Shown in pieces: positions 1 to 10,846 of a stretch of DNA of 64,000 bases. Each line of letters starts with the position of its first letter. Position 1 is the first letter of the stretch. Origin of the DNA: Heliopora coerulea. Its lineage: Eukaryota; Cnidaria; Anthozoa; Scleralcyonacea; Helioporidae. Made by a program: the position numbers and the translations under genes. The stretch lies in contig JASJOG010000085.1 in assembly GCA_030142905.1 (NCBI GenBank), forward strand, positions 310,001 through 374,000. Reading direction: 5' to 3'. The notes under the pieces were generated by a model. That model searched no databases. It saw only the letters and a list, made by a program, of their open reading frames with translations, and was not told the origin of the DNA.

Positions 1-330
1 CGATAAAATATTGGGTTTTCTCCCCAAAATACCGCCTTTTTATAGAATTTGCAGTAGGAGATCCATTTTTGCAGCGCTTTCGAGTTTTCAAAATGAATTT
101 TCCCGCGCGTTCGCTTCACGACCTATTTGTCAAGGGAGGAATTACTATTTCTGACCAACATTGATAAATCCCAAGCTGTGTCCCTGGGTACGTCAGTAAA
201 TCATTTAAAAGTACTTTATTATCTGACACACAGGATGTTACACCCACTAAAACTACTTTTAAACTCGAAACAGTGTCATCGAAAGTCTCTCAAGGGAGAA
301 CAGTTTAGTTACACTTTACAAAGGTACCCA
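1..330. other. No supportable gene
   Basis: The only open frame (plus strand, 68 codons at 127-333) has no recognisable domain and begins in AT-rich DNA. It runs into a tract of ATAAATAAAT and CTTA units that looks like the 3' tail of a LINE on the plus strand, so it may be LINE 3' sequence. I see no other feature. Confidence 0.4.
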
Positions 331-411
331 TGATAAATAAATATTTACTTACTTACTTACACTTCTTCACATTACTCTACTCTACTCTACTCCACTCCTC
401 TCCACTCTACT
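331..411. repeat. Simple repeats, possible LINE tail
   Basis: An AAAT-type stretch is followed by (CTTA)n and then (CTCTA)n and CTCCA variants. Short tails of this kind end many CR1/L2-type retrotransposons, but no LINE coding sequence is visible upstream in the window. Confidence 0.6.
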
Positions 412-995
412 AAGCAACTTCGGAAATCAAGCCAACAATCACTAAATAAATGCTTCAGCTGACGCTAATTGTATATTCCTCTTATTTTTAATCCTCCCAT
501 TTCCTGCATATTAGTATGCTTGTTCGGGAATCTTTCCAAACAAGTTCAAAGACAAAGTAGCCATAAATTCACCGATCTAAAAAACAGGAAATAAATAAGT
601 CCACGCCTATTTTGGTCGTTCCCTTTGTCGTTAAGAGTTTTTGTGAAGTTGTCAGCCCACACATTTCCTTAATACTTGGATAACGTCAAATTACTGATGG
701 CGCGTCACGAAGATTTTAGAAAGGACCAACCAAGAGCTTTTGAACAACACTAATGTATCTCATCATAAGATGAACAAGGACCTTTGATTGTTGATGATGA
801 CTTTTTTCCAAACTACAGTCTGGGACAAAAGTTTAAGACCACCATGGATATTTTATTAAAAACAACGAAATTGTACATTAACTAGATCAATAAATTTTAT
901 TGGTGATATTACTTTTCAACAAGTGTTCAAGTGAAACATATTTACACCATTCATACATGAAAATGCTGAACTAATTAGTATTTATTATTTTAGAG

Positions 996-1217
996 TTAGT
1001 ATTTAGTATGACCACCCTTGTTTTTAATAACCAACTCCAGGCGTCTTGGCATACTTTCAATCAGTTTACGGCAATGCTAGGAGGATAGTTCATGTACCCA
1101 AACAATTTTAATGGCTTCCTCAAGATCCTTGACACTGCTGGGGTGCTTGTTGGCAACCTTGGTCTTCAGAATGTTCCACAAGTTCTCTATGGGGTTGAGA
1201 TCTTGACTGTTGACTGG
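996..1217 (-). pseudogene. Tc1-type transposase, C-terminal part
   Basis: The minus strand resumes in frame at the LINE junction with the motif PVNSQDLNPIENLWNILK, which carries the third catalytic residue (E of NPIENLW). It continues with KTKVANKHPSSVKDLEEAIK and ends KGGHTKY and a stop at 996-998. One internal stop follows HELSS. Joined to 4528-5322 it completes the DDE order, showing that both pieces are one transposon cut by the LINE. Confidence 0.9.
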
Positions 1218-4200
1218 CAATCAATCAATCAAAGTAATTTATTTCTCCGTTATGGCTTTTCAGAAATAATTACAATTAATAATTATGTGTGTTACAAATC
1301 TATATTTACATTAAAATCATTAATTACTCAACCTACGTCAATTTAAACTATACATTACAATTAATAACAAGGTAAAAAGTTAAAAAGTTAAAAAGGTTAA
1401 AAAGTTAACTATTCATGCAACTGTTCCAAAACTCTTTATATAATTTGTTCCTTATTAAAATCTTAAAAGTTTTGATGTTAGAAATATTCTTAATGTCATC
1501 CTCAAGTTCGTTCCATAATTTAGTCGCCCTAAATAAAAATGAACGCTGCCGCGAAGCAGTTCTATAAAGGGGAATCTGCAACTTGTCTTTACATCTCGTG
1601 TGTCGGTCATGTGTTTGCGATGTAGATACAAATCTTCTGGCAAGATATGATGGAGCTAAGCCATTCAAACATTTAAATGTCATAACAGTATCTTTGTATT
1701 TCAACATATAATCAACAGGCAACCAATCTAACTGTTTCAGTGCAGGCGTGATATGGTCATACTTCCTTGTACCTGTGACGATTCTTGCAGCGAAATTTTG
1801 AACGCTCTGTAGTTTAGCTATGTTCTTTGTAGAAGTATTTGCCCACACTGAGGAACAATAATATAATTTACTAAAAACTAAGGCATTTATAATCACTTTT
1901 AAGGTCCGATTGTCCAAAATGTGTTTGACTCGATTAATTTGACTAAGGGACTTTGTGCATTTGGAGGCTACTTGGACAATATGTTCATCATAACTCAGGC
2001 TTTTGTCAAACTCCATCCCTAAATCTTTCGCTGAAGAAACGGGTCGTAGTATCTTTCCAAGGAAGGGTACTCGAAAATCCTGAACTTGACTTAACATTTG
2101 TGGGGTACCAAATAGAACAAGTTTAGTTTTTCCAGGGTTGATGAGGAGGCTATTAGAGCAACACCATGCAGCAACTCTCTTTAAATCATCCTCAAATTGG
2201 GTTCCCCCAGCACTGATGTTTTTCAATGAAAATGACAAATACATTTTTGAATCATCGACGTACGATTCCAAAGGACAAACTGTAGGAACATTAGGAAGGT
2301 CGTTAATATAGATGTTAAATAATGCCGGGCCAAGTATAGAGCCCTGAGGCACTCCATGTGTGATCATGCGAGCTTCTGAAAGTATATGACCAAGTCGCAC
2401 TGACTGCCTTCTTCCTGAAAGATAATTCTTAAACCAAGCAACGGCCTTCCTGGATACTCCCAAGGAACGCAGTTTCTCAAACAGCAGTGAATGTTCAATA
2501 CTGTCAAACGCCTTTGATAGGTCCAACAACACTACCGCCGTTAACTCTTTCCTATCTATGGCCTCGAGAATCATATCTGATACAAATATATTAAGCGTTT
2601 CTGTTGAATGTAACTTCTTGTTTCCACTTTGATGGTCCGTGAGACTCTTTTCCTGAGACATGTATTCCATTAGTTGATTCAGTGCAACACGTTCACATAC
2701 CTTCGAGGCCACAGGCAGCAAGGATACAGGGCGATTGTCATTCGGCGTTTCATGATCCCCTTCTTTGAGAATTGGAATTACTTCTGAATGTTTCCAAGCT
2801 GCTGGAAATACTGAAGTTAATAAGAAGCAGTTCACAATCTCAGTCAGCGCAGGAAGAATAATAGGTAGGGCGTCTTTTACAGCAGCGAGTGAAACTTTAT
2901 CTATTCCAGGGGCCTTATTTGTTGGAAGAAAGTTTACAATTTTACGTATTTCATACGATGTTACACGACGGAATTGAAATTCATCCGCTTCGTCTCTTAA
3001 TACAGGATTTTTTTGTCGTAGAAGAGAGAGATTACTCTTAGCACTTAACGCTTTAGCCTCATCAGCAACTCTGGCCCCAACTGAAGTATAAAATTTGTTA
3101 AATTCATCAGCCAATTCTTTCATGTCCTTGGTATACACAGGTTGTGACATCTCTTTACGCGGCACGCAGCTTCGGATAACCTTCCACATTGCATTTGGTT
3201 CTTTATTCCTATAAATTTCATCATGAACATATCTCCTTTCTGCTTCCCTCAGCTGCTCTTTTACCACATCACGAGCCCGACGAAAGCTGTCCCAGTCACA
3301 GGCATTCTTAGTTTGATGTGCTATTTTGTGCAACTTGTCCCTTTTCTTCATCAGGTCCTTAATTTCAACGCCTACAAACGGAGATTTACGGTACCTAACT
3401 TTTATAATCTTGACGGGCGCATGTCTGTCTAAAATCCGAAAAAAATTGCAATTAAAATAATCTAATTTTCCATTTACATCGTCCATCAATGACACATTCT
3501 CCCATTGTACTTGTGCCAAGTCTTCTAAAAATTTATCCCGTTCGTAATGTCTATAGCTCCTGATGTTAATGACCTTAGGCTGAGGTTTTGGTGATTTTAA
3601 TTTCAGCACAGTATAAATCAGAAAATGATCACTTATGCCATTTTCCACAACTCCACTTTCAGCAACTAAGGTAGTGTTGGATGTGATGAGGTCTATCAAG
3701 GTTGATGAATGTGATGTCACTCTAGTTGGACTGGATATTAACTGTGTTAAGTTTAAACACGTACACAAATCCTTGAGCTCTTTTGACTCTTGATTGTGTT
3801 TTAACACATCACAATTGAAATCCCCAATAATGAACTGTTCTTTTCCATACGTACGGGCAAGGGTGTACTTATTAAGGAACTCCTGTACAAGGCAGTTTAT
3901 GGGGCAATCCGGAGGTCGATAAATTGCACACACTAGAATAGATTTTAACTTCCTGTATTGTATTTGTACCCATAGCTGATGAAAGCCAGACGATGTTATT
4001 TCAGTAAGTTTATCTAGGACTTTGGCTTTTAAGGAGGTGCGAGTATATATACACACACACCCTCCTGTTTTCCTTACTCTGTCCAGCCTTAATAATTTGT
4101 AGCCTTCAATTTCTACCTCTGCATTTGAAACGGAGGAATTTAGCCAAGTTTCCGACACTGCAAAGACATCATAATTATTTTCCTTAACTAAGCAACGCAA

Positions 4201-4527
4201 CTGTAATAAATGATCTCTTTTCTTTAACGAACGGATATTTAAGTGGGCAATTTTAACCTTTGATTTCTGGAAGGACTTTGACGATCGACCATTTGTTAAG
4301 ATGCCACTATGAATATCTCGCTCTTGGGTAATACCATCAGCAGAATTTCTCTGTCTAACTGGTATTAAATTGTTCCTATTCGGGCCATTTTGCTTCCACC
4401 TGTATTTGCCATTACGGTTAGTGATTCGCACTGATATTTTATGAGCCATTTTAGTAAATGGCGTAGTTCCCATCACGGGAAATATTACATTTCCGCTGTA
4501 CGCCATTATACGTAAGTTGAAAAAGTT
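1218..4527 (-). mobile_element. CR1/L2-like non-LTR retrotransposon inserted in the Tc1 element
   Basis: A 3310-base LINE lies on the minus strand. Its 3' end is a short (TTGA)n-type microsatellite (CAATCAATCAATC on the plus strand at 1218), as in CR1/L2-clade elements, which lack poly(A). Both junctions fall in the Tc1 codons for DW|PVNS, and the two halves abut without duplication or loss. It encodes one open ORF with endonuclease and reverse transcriptase. No ORF1 is visible, so it is either a single-ORF element or 5' truncated. Confidence 0.9.
1405..4506 (-). CDS. LINE ORF2: AP endonuclease and reverse transcriptase
   Basis: About 1033 codons without a stop, starting at the first Met inside the LINE (MAYSG). 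The frame stays open upstream for 78 more codons into the host Tc1 transposase, giving a chance fusion frame up to 4740. The APE-type endonuclease shows NIRSL, SETWL, AIYRPP, GDFNCD and SDHF. The reverse transcriptase shows NKAPGIDKV, RPVSLLPVASK, LLDLSKAFDSI, GVPQGSILGP and a catalytic box YVDDS where YADD is usual. The C-terminus has the CR1/L2-like LDWLPVDYMLKYK and LNGLAPSYL blocks. The function is target-primed reverse transcription of its own RNA. Clade assignment (L2 versus CR1) is from motif memory only. Confidence 0.88.
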   Translation of the reverse strand: MAYSGNVIFPVMGTTPFTKMAHKISVRITNRNGKYRWKQNGPNRNNLIPVRQRNSADGITQERDIHSGILTNGRSSKSFQKSKVKIAHLNIRSLKKRDHLLQLRCLVKENNYDVFAVSETWLNSSVSNAEVEIEGYKLLRLDRVRKTGGCVCIYTRTSLKAKVLDKLTEITSSGFHQLWVQIQYRKLKSILVCAIYRPPDCPINCLVQEFLNKYTLARTYGKEQFIIGDFNCDVLKHNQESKELKDLCTCLNLTQLISSPTRVTSHSSTLIDLITSNTTLVAESGVVENGISDHFLIYTVLKLKSPKPQPKVINIRSYRHYERDKFLEDLAQVQWENVSLMDDVNGKLDYFNCNFFRILDRHAPVKIIKVRYRKSPFVGVEIKDLMKKRDKLHKIAHQTKNACDWDSFRRARDVVKEQLREAERRYVHDEIYRNKEPNAMWKVIRSCVPRKEMSQPVYTKDMKELADEFNKFYTSVGARVADEAKALSAKSNLSLLRQKNPVLRDEADEFQFRRVTSYEIRKIVNFLPTNKAPGIDKVSLAAVKDALPIILPALTEIVNCFLLTSVFPAAWKHSEVIPILKEGDHETPNDNRPVSLLPVASKVCERVALNQLMEYMSQEKSLTDHQSGNKKLHSTETLNIFVSDMILEAIDRKELTAVVLLDLSKAFDSIEHSLLFEKLRSLGVSRKAVAWFKNYLSGRRQSVRLGHILSEARMITHGVPQGSILGPALFNIYINDLPNVPTVCPLESYVDDSKMYLSFSLKNISAGGTQFEDDLKRVAAWCCSNSLLINPGKTKLVLFGTPQMLSQVQDFRVPFLGKILRPVSSAKDLGMEFDKSLSYDEHIVQVASKCTKSLSQINRVKHILDNRTLKVIINALVFSKLYYCSSVWANTSTKNIAKLQSVQNFAARIVTGTRKYDHITPALKQLDWLPVDYMLKYKDTVMTFKCLNGLAPSYLARRFVSTSQTHDRHTRCKDKLQIPLYRTASRQRSFLFRATKLWNELEDDIKNISNIKTFKILIRNKLYKEFWNSCMNS

Positions 4528-5322
4528 CCAGTCCAGGACTTGAATCTTCTTGTCCTTCAAAAATTCCTTGACAATCTTTGATCTATGACGAGGTGCACCA
4601 TCGTGCTTAAAAATCGTGCAGTTGTGCTCGTTCATGTGTAGCTCCAACTTTTCTTTCATCAAAGCAACAAATTTTTGTCCATTCATAGTCGTCCCTTTTG
4701 GTAAGAAACAGTCCAGCTGTTCCTTTGACGGACATAGCACCCCATATCATGATGTTAGTTGGGTGTTTGACAGTCTGCTGTGTATACCGCTCATCTTAAC
4801 GTTTTCCAACCGGTCTCCAAACTTTGTGCTTACGTGTAGTGAACTGTTGGATACTGGACTAATCAGAAAATAGCACTTGGCTCCACTGTTTAGTGGCCCA
4901 ATACACATGTTTTTTGCAAAGGCTGGTCGTTTGACTTTCATTGCGGGGGTAAGTCGTGGTTTCTTGGCAGGTTTACATGATTTTAACCCAAAGTCACTGG
5001 CCAAACGTCGACTAACAGTTTTCTAACTGACATCCGTACCGGATGAAAGGAGTGATGAACGAATTTTCTTTGAAGAACTTGTTGGTGACCGGACAGCTGT
5101 TCGCCTTATGAGGTGGTCGTCCCTGGATGTGGTTTTGCGAGGTCGTACAGGCCGGTTTTTGTCTTCGTATGAACCAGATTTCTTAAATTTTACAATAGCA
5201 TTGTGAACTGCAGTCTTGCTACAAGTCATTTTTTTACAAATATGCCGTTCTGAATAGCCTTCCTTTTGGAGAATAACAATTTGTGCCCTCTGAACTGCTG
5301 TGAGAGATGATTTTTTACCCAT
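4528..5322 (-). pseudogene. Tc1-type transposase, N-terminal and central part
   Basis: The minus strand encodes a start MGKKSSLTAVQRAQIV followed by a helix-turn-helix of the paired-like Tc1 type (KEGYSERHICKKM..SKTAVHNAIVKF) and an RPRKTT linker. The central part follows in other frames (SDFGLKSCKPAKKPRLTP, KVWRPVGKR). The first catalytic motif reads FSD followed by a TAG stop where the family has FSDES. The second acidic motif, FKHDGAPRHRSK, is intact. At least one frameshift and two in-frame stops are present. The sequence ends at the LINE junction just after VLDW. Confidence 0.9.
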
Positions 5323-5534
5323 TCTCAGGGAATTTCAAACAGGAGCATATTACAAAAAAACACTATTCTATTCAAGTAACGGTAACGATCAGTGAATGAT
5401 TATCGAGAAAGTGAACAAAATAGTGCAATGCGCTGCTGATGCAATACATGACGTTAGCTGATGCAATCACTGAGTACCAGTAGGGGAAAACAAATGGATT
5501 TTTAGAGGTGGTCTTAAACTTTTGTCCCAGGCTG

Positions 5535-6883
5535 TATATACAAAGTTTTGATGTGCAGAAATGAACGCCGAAGAACCACAAATCCATGAAGGGCACAACA
5601 AAGATTTAACCTTAGGTGTTTTGCTATTTCTAATTAATTAAGTCTACAATTAATTAGTCTACAATTAGTCTACAATTAATCTAATTGTTTTAGTAGAAAC
5701 ACACTTTGCAAGAAACATTTTTTGTCTTCTTTGGGATTGCACTTTCAAGTAAACATTCTATTTTGTCTTCAGAAACTTCATAAAATCGAGAGGCGGAAGC
5801 CATTTTCGCTACTCGCTATCTATCGACCAATAGATAGCGAATAGCTGAGCCAATCAGAATGCAGCATTTGCAATAGTACTCGGCTAAGTTTCTACTAATC
5901 TGTGTTAATATTGTGATCTGCCAAATGGCTTGTCCCGCTCAATAATTGGCACGTTTGCAGACGGCACTAACATCAGGCCGGCCCAGAGGGGGAGGCAACT
6001 GGGGCAGTTTGCCCAGGGCCCCAACCTCTAGATGGGCCACAGGCACAAGCTCAAGAGGGCCTCCCTCAGCATACTACTAAATTTATTTCCTTTACGTTCA
6101 AATGAAGATCAAATAACTGAATGAAATCCGCTGTTTGTTTATTTATTGAATGCTGGGCCCTTACACGTTGAACCAAAGCAGGACACACGACCTTATCCGA
6201 GTAGTTATCTTTAGGCTCCCCAGTAAGGAATGCGATGGAAGTGTTATTGTCAAGCGCAATATCGACCTAAATAATTTTTGTAAGGGCCCCCCCCCAAATT
6301 TCTATTTTGCCCTGGAACCCACCAAGGCTTTGGACGAACCTGACTAACATTGCTTTGAACTGCGATAACATCCAATCTGAGCTTTCATTTAACGAAGATT
6401 AATGACTGGTTAATAGCCAGCACATGACACTTAAAAAAAATCTAAAAACATTTGGTTGATACTTACTTTGATTCAGGTATGAAAATTGGGCTCATCAACC
6501 AGCAAGGGAACTACACAGGTTAAAATACTGGGAATTGTACAAGACAAGCAGCTGCTGCGGAGCAAACACTTTCGACGTAATACAACTTCACGACGGTCCT
6601 GAAAAATCTCTCCTTCATGGAATGCTAATGTAAACAAATCGCAGGATTCCTGTCAAAATCTACATTACGTAACACGTACAATGCTCTTATGCTACCGTAA
6701 TTCGGCCATTGTGGTTTTGGGTAAATAGCATTGTTTATCCCCCGGCAAAACTCTAAAAAATTCAAAACAGAGTTACCACGCTAATCGAAGGTAAAAATAC
6801 CAAGCGTCCTCAAGAGTTAAACAGCGATACGCCAAAAGAAAGAAAAATACAGCAAAAAGTCGTCTTCGTGCAGAAAATATAGA
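5535..6883. other. Non-coding, short repeats only
   Basis: Around 5640-5690 a unit like AGTCTACAATTA is repeated about four times. At 5975-6060 and 6280-6320 there are GGGCCC-rich stretches that may be ends of a degenerate DNA transposon; I could not pair them convincingly. No coding exon is recognised. Confidence 0.4.
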
Positions 6884-7372
6884 TTGTCCTGTCAAGTTAA
6901 AAAATCGCTAATGATTTTTAACGACTTTCTAAAAAACTTTTCAACGCCAGTCACATCACGACTCACAAACACGGAGAATGATAATTCTGCGATGGCTTTT
7001 GAGGTCTTTCCACATATTCAAGGAATAACAGAAGCAATCCAAAAAATCTTTGATAGTTTCAACGTAAAGTCGCCCAAAAAACTTTTGCGACATTTGGCCA
7101 TTGGTTTGCAAAACCTGACGATCGCATTGCGTAGAAACAGAGAAAAGATGCTATTTATTCCACTCCGTGTAATGACTGCATGTAATCAGTTGTACATCGG
7201 TCAAACGAAAATACAGCTTAATATGCGTATAAAAGAACGCCAACGGGCTCTTTTCTTTTCAAAAGAATCTCCTTTGTCGGAAGCAAGTCACAAAGACAAT
7301 AAGACAATTGCGTTGGAAATGCTAAAATTGTCACCACTAATCAAAGCACCATTAGAAGCAATCTGGAAATAA
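6884..7372 (+). pseudogene. Penelope-like element fragment with GIY-YIG endonuclease remnant
   Basis: The reading frame contains FPHIQGITEAIQKIFDSFNV, matching the segment that joins reverse transcriptase to endonuclease in Penelope-like elements, followed by QLYIGQTKIQLNMRIKERQRAL, the YIGQT..L..R..EH core of the GIY-YIG nuclease. The Cys/His linker before YIGQT is lost (VMTACNQLYIG). The region after the core no longer keeps one frame, and the reverse transcriptase upstream is missing. This is a decayed 3' portion of a PLE. It matters here because PLE terminal repeats are known hosts of hammerhead ribozymes, which also occur in this window. Confidence 0.72.
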
Positions 7373-8477
7373 AGTATTCAATAGCGCCCACGACCCCAAG
7401 GATGATGACGACGGCGGTCTGTTGCCAGAAACCTATTTGAACCTTGTTATTGGACAAGTGCTTCGAGAAACAACGCTTTCGATCTTCAAATCCCCAAAAG
7501 CGATGGCTATCAGTACGAGAAGAATGGTCATTCTACTTGCAGGAATTGGGATCCAGGTTCTCGCCGCGAGTGTCTTCGCCATGACTGGTCCCATGAATTG
7601 GTGAAAAACCTGCGTCGCCGCAAAGCTCGTTGAGACTGCGTTTTTGTCTGAAGAACGAAAAAAAGACTGAGCAGCCAATGAGTTCTTGTCTGCTTCAGTT
7701 CTGGAATGTTCAAGGCTTGATTCTTGAGATCCTGATGTATCATGGAATATTCGCCAGGAGTGTGCAATATTGATGTCTTAATGACTGGTCCCGAGGGAAT
7801 TCAACCTCATTGATTCCCCGACGGATCAGTCAATAACTCTTTCTTGGTCAGAGCTCTCCGTTAGGTCAGTAAACTCTTCAGCCGTTGGCCAGAGTAAAGT
7901 AACTGAACAATTAGCTGAACCGAGAGCAATTCTTCACCGAAGTGGATGTGAATGTTATTTTTTGGTTTCGTGCACTGACCTTTTGCATTACACATGAAAA
8001 TTGAGCATTCCAGACCATGCGATGTTTTGATTCTTTACCATTTTAATCATATTTTGAAGCGTACCTGAGTCTCAATGAAATTCAAAAAAAAAACAATTAT
8101 CCAGAGCAATGTCACACGGTCTGAAATGTGTAAACAAGCAGGAGGATGATAAAGGATCAAAGACTTGTAAGAGAGGACGGACTGAGACCAAAATATTCGT
8201 CACCAATTTTCAAAGTATGGTGAGAGAGTAAAATATTAAAAATTTCACTGCGTCTATAACTTCTGTCTGGACTGTGTGAACGATAGTTCTTATCAAAATT
8301 ATTTGCCGGGCTATAATATTTACAACGAGTGCTCAAGGACTGCTGTCACATTGAAACAGGTATTTCGAGATGTCAGTAGTTTAGTCTTTTTTCTGCCAAG
8401 TTATAGCAGTTTTTGCCCCTTGCTCCATTTAAATTCAAAAATGTAACGAAACATGAACATGAGTAGCTGTAAATGAA
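7373..8477. other. Non-coding; possible decayed PLE sequence at the left
   Basis: 7373-7680 shows short open frames on both strands but none keeps a recognisable domain; it may be the degraded 3' end of the PLE to its left. 7680-8477 is AT-rich and I see no exon, tRNA or repeat in it. Confidence 0.35.
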
Positions 8478-9026
8478 ATGATCCGAACCCAAAGCGTTGT
8501 CGGAGTATTAAATAGTTGCGAATTTTCTTTTCCGACGGCGCCATTAAAATCCCCAACGAAAAAACTTTGCGAGAAAACGATTGTCCCTTTGAAAATCCTC
8601 GCAAACGCCAGCTATAAATCGGTAAATCGGTTAGTATATGCCCGGCGTCCAATGTTACATCCCCTTACGACACTACAGTCATTTAATGTGCGTCGACTTA
8701 ACTCAACTGATTTAAATTTCAGAGTGTCCTTGCAACCGTATTTCTCTTTATTTTTATTGGCGTCAGCACTAGCTGTCATGGTTGTGGAAGGGCCAGACGT
8801 GAGATATATCGACCAACAACATCATGTATCAAGGAATCGAGATCCTAATTTTACTTACACAGATGAAAGTGTATTGAAGCGAGTCAAGGCTGCGACAGCT
8901 TGGTACAATGCACTGGTGTATCTATCGGACGCCATCTTATTCCTTTGTCTTTTGACACTGCTGGGGATATTTGCCAATGTCATTTTGTTTCAGAAAACGG
9001 CATGTCATAGCTGCATAAAAAGAAAG
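8478..9026 (+). CDS. Candidate exon of a small membrane protein, unknown
   Basis: A 183-codon open stretch from ATG 8478 ends at a good splice donor (AAAG|GTGAGT), phase 0. Two hydrophobic segments are visible: one around PYFSLFLLASALAVMVV and one around LVYLSDAILFLCLLTLLG, followed by a basic CHSCIKRK tail. Between them lies a polar loop with NFT, a possible glycosylation site. A splice acceptor-like TTTAAATTTCAG at about 8709-8722 could mean that only the second half (from VSLQPYF) is coding. A possible later exon at about 9828-9935 (ending GRKPKIPRRDAV and stop) has a good acceptor but its phase does not match directly. I do not recognise the family. Confidence 0.4.
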
Positions 9027-9045
9027 GTGAGTTAAAATCAGTACT

Positions 9046-9353
9046 CAGGGGCGGATTTAGGTGGGGATGCATCGGACGCGCGCCCTCCTTTTTTTGAACT
9101 AGTTGTCTTGTGACTCCTTGCTCTAATACAAAACACAAGCATTAAAGATGTTGACCACTAAAAAGACTGACGATTATTTTCAAAGAGAATCGGAACAAAC
9201 AGCAAAGAAAAAAAAGCAGAAGACTTTCAAATTTAAAAATCACCAGGAACGACAGTAGCATAAAAAATTCTTCCACTAAAACGCCGCGTTTTGGCATGAA
9301 TTGTTTATAAAATTTTGCTCCTGCCTTTTGTCAAAATTCTGGACCCGCCCCTG
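9046..9353. mobile_element. MITE, hAT-like ends, 5-bp duplication GTACT
   Basis: The ends are inverted repeats (left CAGGGGCGGATTTAG, right the reverse complement of CAGGGGCGGGTCCAG). GTACT occurs directly outside both ends (9041-9045 and 9354-9358). At 308 bases with no ORF it is non-autonomous. It lies 19 bases after the splice donor of the preceding exon. The CAGGGGCGG terminus and 5-bp duplication suggest a hAT-type (hAT5-like) origin; that is inference. Confidence 0.8.
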
Positions 9354-9537
9354 GTACTGGTGGAGAAGGGGAGCGTTTCACCTGGCCATTCCTTAGATCA
9401 ATGGCCCAGTAAACATAAACACTTTTAAAATATTTACATGTTGGTGAACCAACTGTTGATTAATTACACTGAAAGAGTAATTCAGTAATAGTAATTATTT
9501 TTTATAAGTTCTACCCCATCAGTCCACTTTTCGTCCC

Positions 9538-9613
9538 AAACTACAACCAGCTATACATAACCTCCTGACCGCCAAAGCCGGTCAGGACCTTATGTATAGC
9601 TGGTTGTAGTTTG
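9538..9613. repeat. Near-perfect hairpin, 33-bp arms
   Basis: The left arm AAACTACAACCAGCTATACA at 9538 is mirrored at 9580-9613 with a loop of about ten bases (GCCAAAGCC). The arms differ at only about two positions. It probably derives from a foldback transposon. Confidence 0.85.
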
Positions 9614-10606
9614 TCAACGATGTTCTCTAGCAGTGGTCGGTCCATGATCTACATCAGTGAATCACGTTCGATTCATGCCATTGTTGGAGGTTAATCCATT
9701 GATTTATAATTCGTCCATCTTCAGTAAATTGCTTAAATTGTGTACAAGGTGAAAAAAGTCAATTTTATGTTTTTGTCAATTTCATGGTGAACAAATAGGA
9801 CAGAAGTCACTTTTTTTCTGTCAGACTTGAACTTGAATTCACTCATTGTTACAAGGAGTTGTAATGCTGCATTGTTTTGGACATTAACATGGAGATTTCT
9901 CTACGGTCGTAAACCCAAGATACCTCGCCGAGATGCAGTTTGAATTGGTAGCTACAACAGATCCATAAAATGTACATCGCACGAACATCCGAATTTGATT
10001 TGTATACATTTACTAGTTTAGCTTTAGTAGATGGAAAGGATAAATCAAATACGATTGATTTTTTCATGGTTCAGACGCTCCGTCTTATTCTTTGTAAAAG
10101 TATACAGTATAAATTCAAGTTCTAACGCTAAGATAACGAGTGCATTCACGAAAAAATGGAACTAACGAAAGGGTGATTGTCATGAAAAAGGTTCAGAACT
10201 ATTGATTTAAAATTTTCTAGCAAACGTCCAATTCACTGACCACAATTATGTTTTACCATCTGGGAATGTGTACCTGACTACCTGGACGAGAAGTATTCAA
10301 CATAAGATACGAACATATCCCCCCTCATTCAGAAGAAAATCTACCGTGCGAGACGCCACCTCAAGCACTTTCGCCACTTCCTAATCCACCTTAATGGAAC
10401 CAAAATTTGCAGAAACTGCATTTCTGACTGAGAAGTTTCCTTCAACAGGATGGTCCCAAATTATCATCGTCATTTTGTAATGTTGCGTCATGACACAACC
10501 ATTTGTCATAGTGTTAATTCTTCATTAGTTTTGATTTCTTAAGATGGGACCAGATTAATATATTTAAGCAGAGTAAATTATTCGGCAACGAATCTGGTGT
10601 TCGAGA
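9614..10606. other. Non-coding apart from a possible terminal exon near 9828-9935
   Basis: On the plus strand a polypyrimidine-rich acceptor (CTTTTTTTCTGTCAG) ending near 9827 opens a frame of about 36 codons ending GRKPKIPRRDAV and a stop. It could be the last exon of the 8478 gene if one exon between them was missed. Otherwise I see nothing. Confidence 0.3.
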
Positions 10607-10624
10607 CAGATAGATAGATTGATT

Positions 10625-10682
<58 letters not shown>

Positions 10683-10692
10683 AAGATAGATT

Positions 10693-10727
<35 letters not shown>

Positions 10728-10728
10728 T

Positions 10729-10759
<31 letters not shown>

Positions 10760-10780
10760 TGATTGATAGACAGATTGATT

Positions 10781-10811
<31 letters not shown>

Positions 10812-10846
10812 TAGATTAGATTAGATTAGATTAGATTAGATTAGAT
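10607..10846. repeat. GATA microsatellite with ATTAG tail
   Basis: (GATA)n with GACA and GATT variants spans about 10607-10812 and passes into about six units of TTAGA at 10812-10846. The pentanucleotide part abuts the 3' end of the minus-strand LINE and is best read as that LINE's own tail. Confidence 0.92.

Larger units (their letters stand above)
816..5534 (-). mobile_element. Tc1/mariner-type DNA transposon split by a LINE
   Basis: Terminal inverted repeats match over about 27 bases: the left end reads CAGTCTGGGACAAAAG and the right end is its near-perfect reverse complement. TA dinucleotides flank both ends (814-815 and 5535-5536), the Tc1/mariner target duplication. The relic transposase lies on the minus strand in pieces at 4528-5322 and 996-1217. 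A 3.3 kb LINE (1218-4527) separates the second and third catalytic acidic positions. Without the LINE the transposon is about 1.4 kb, normal for the family. Stops and frameshifts in the transposase make it non-autonomous. Confidence 0.93.
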
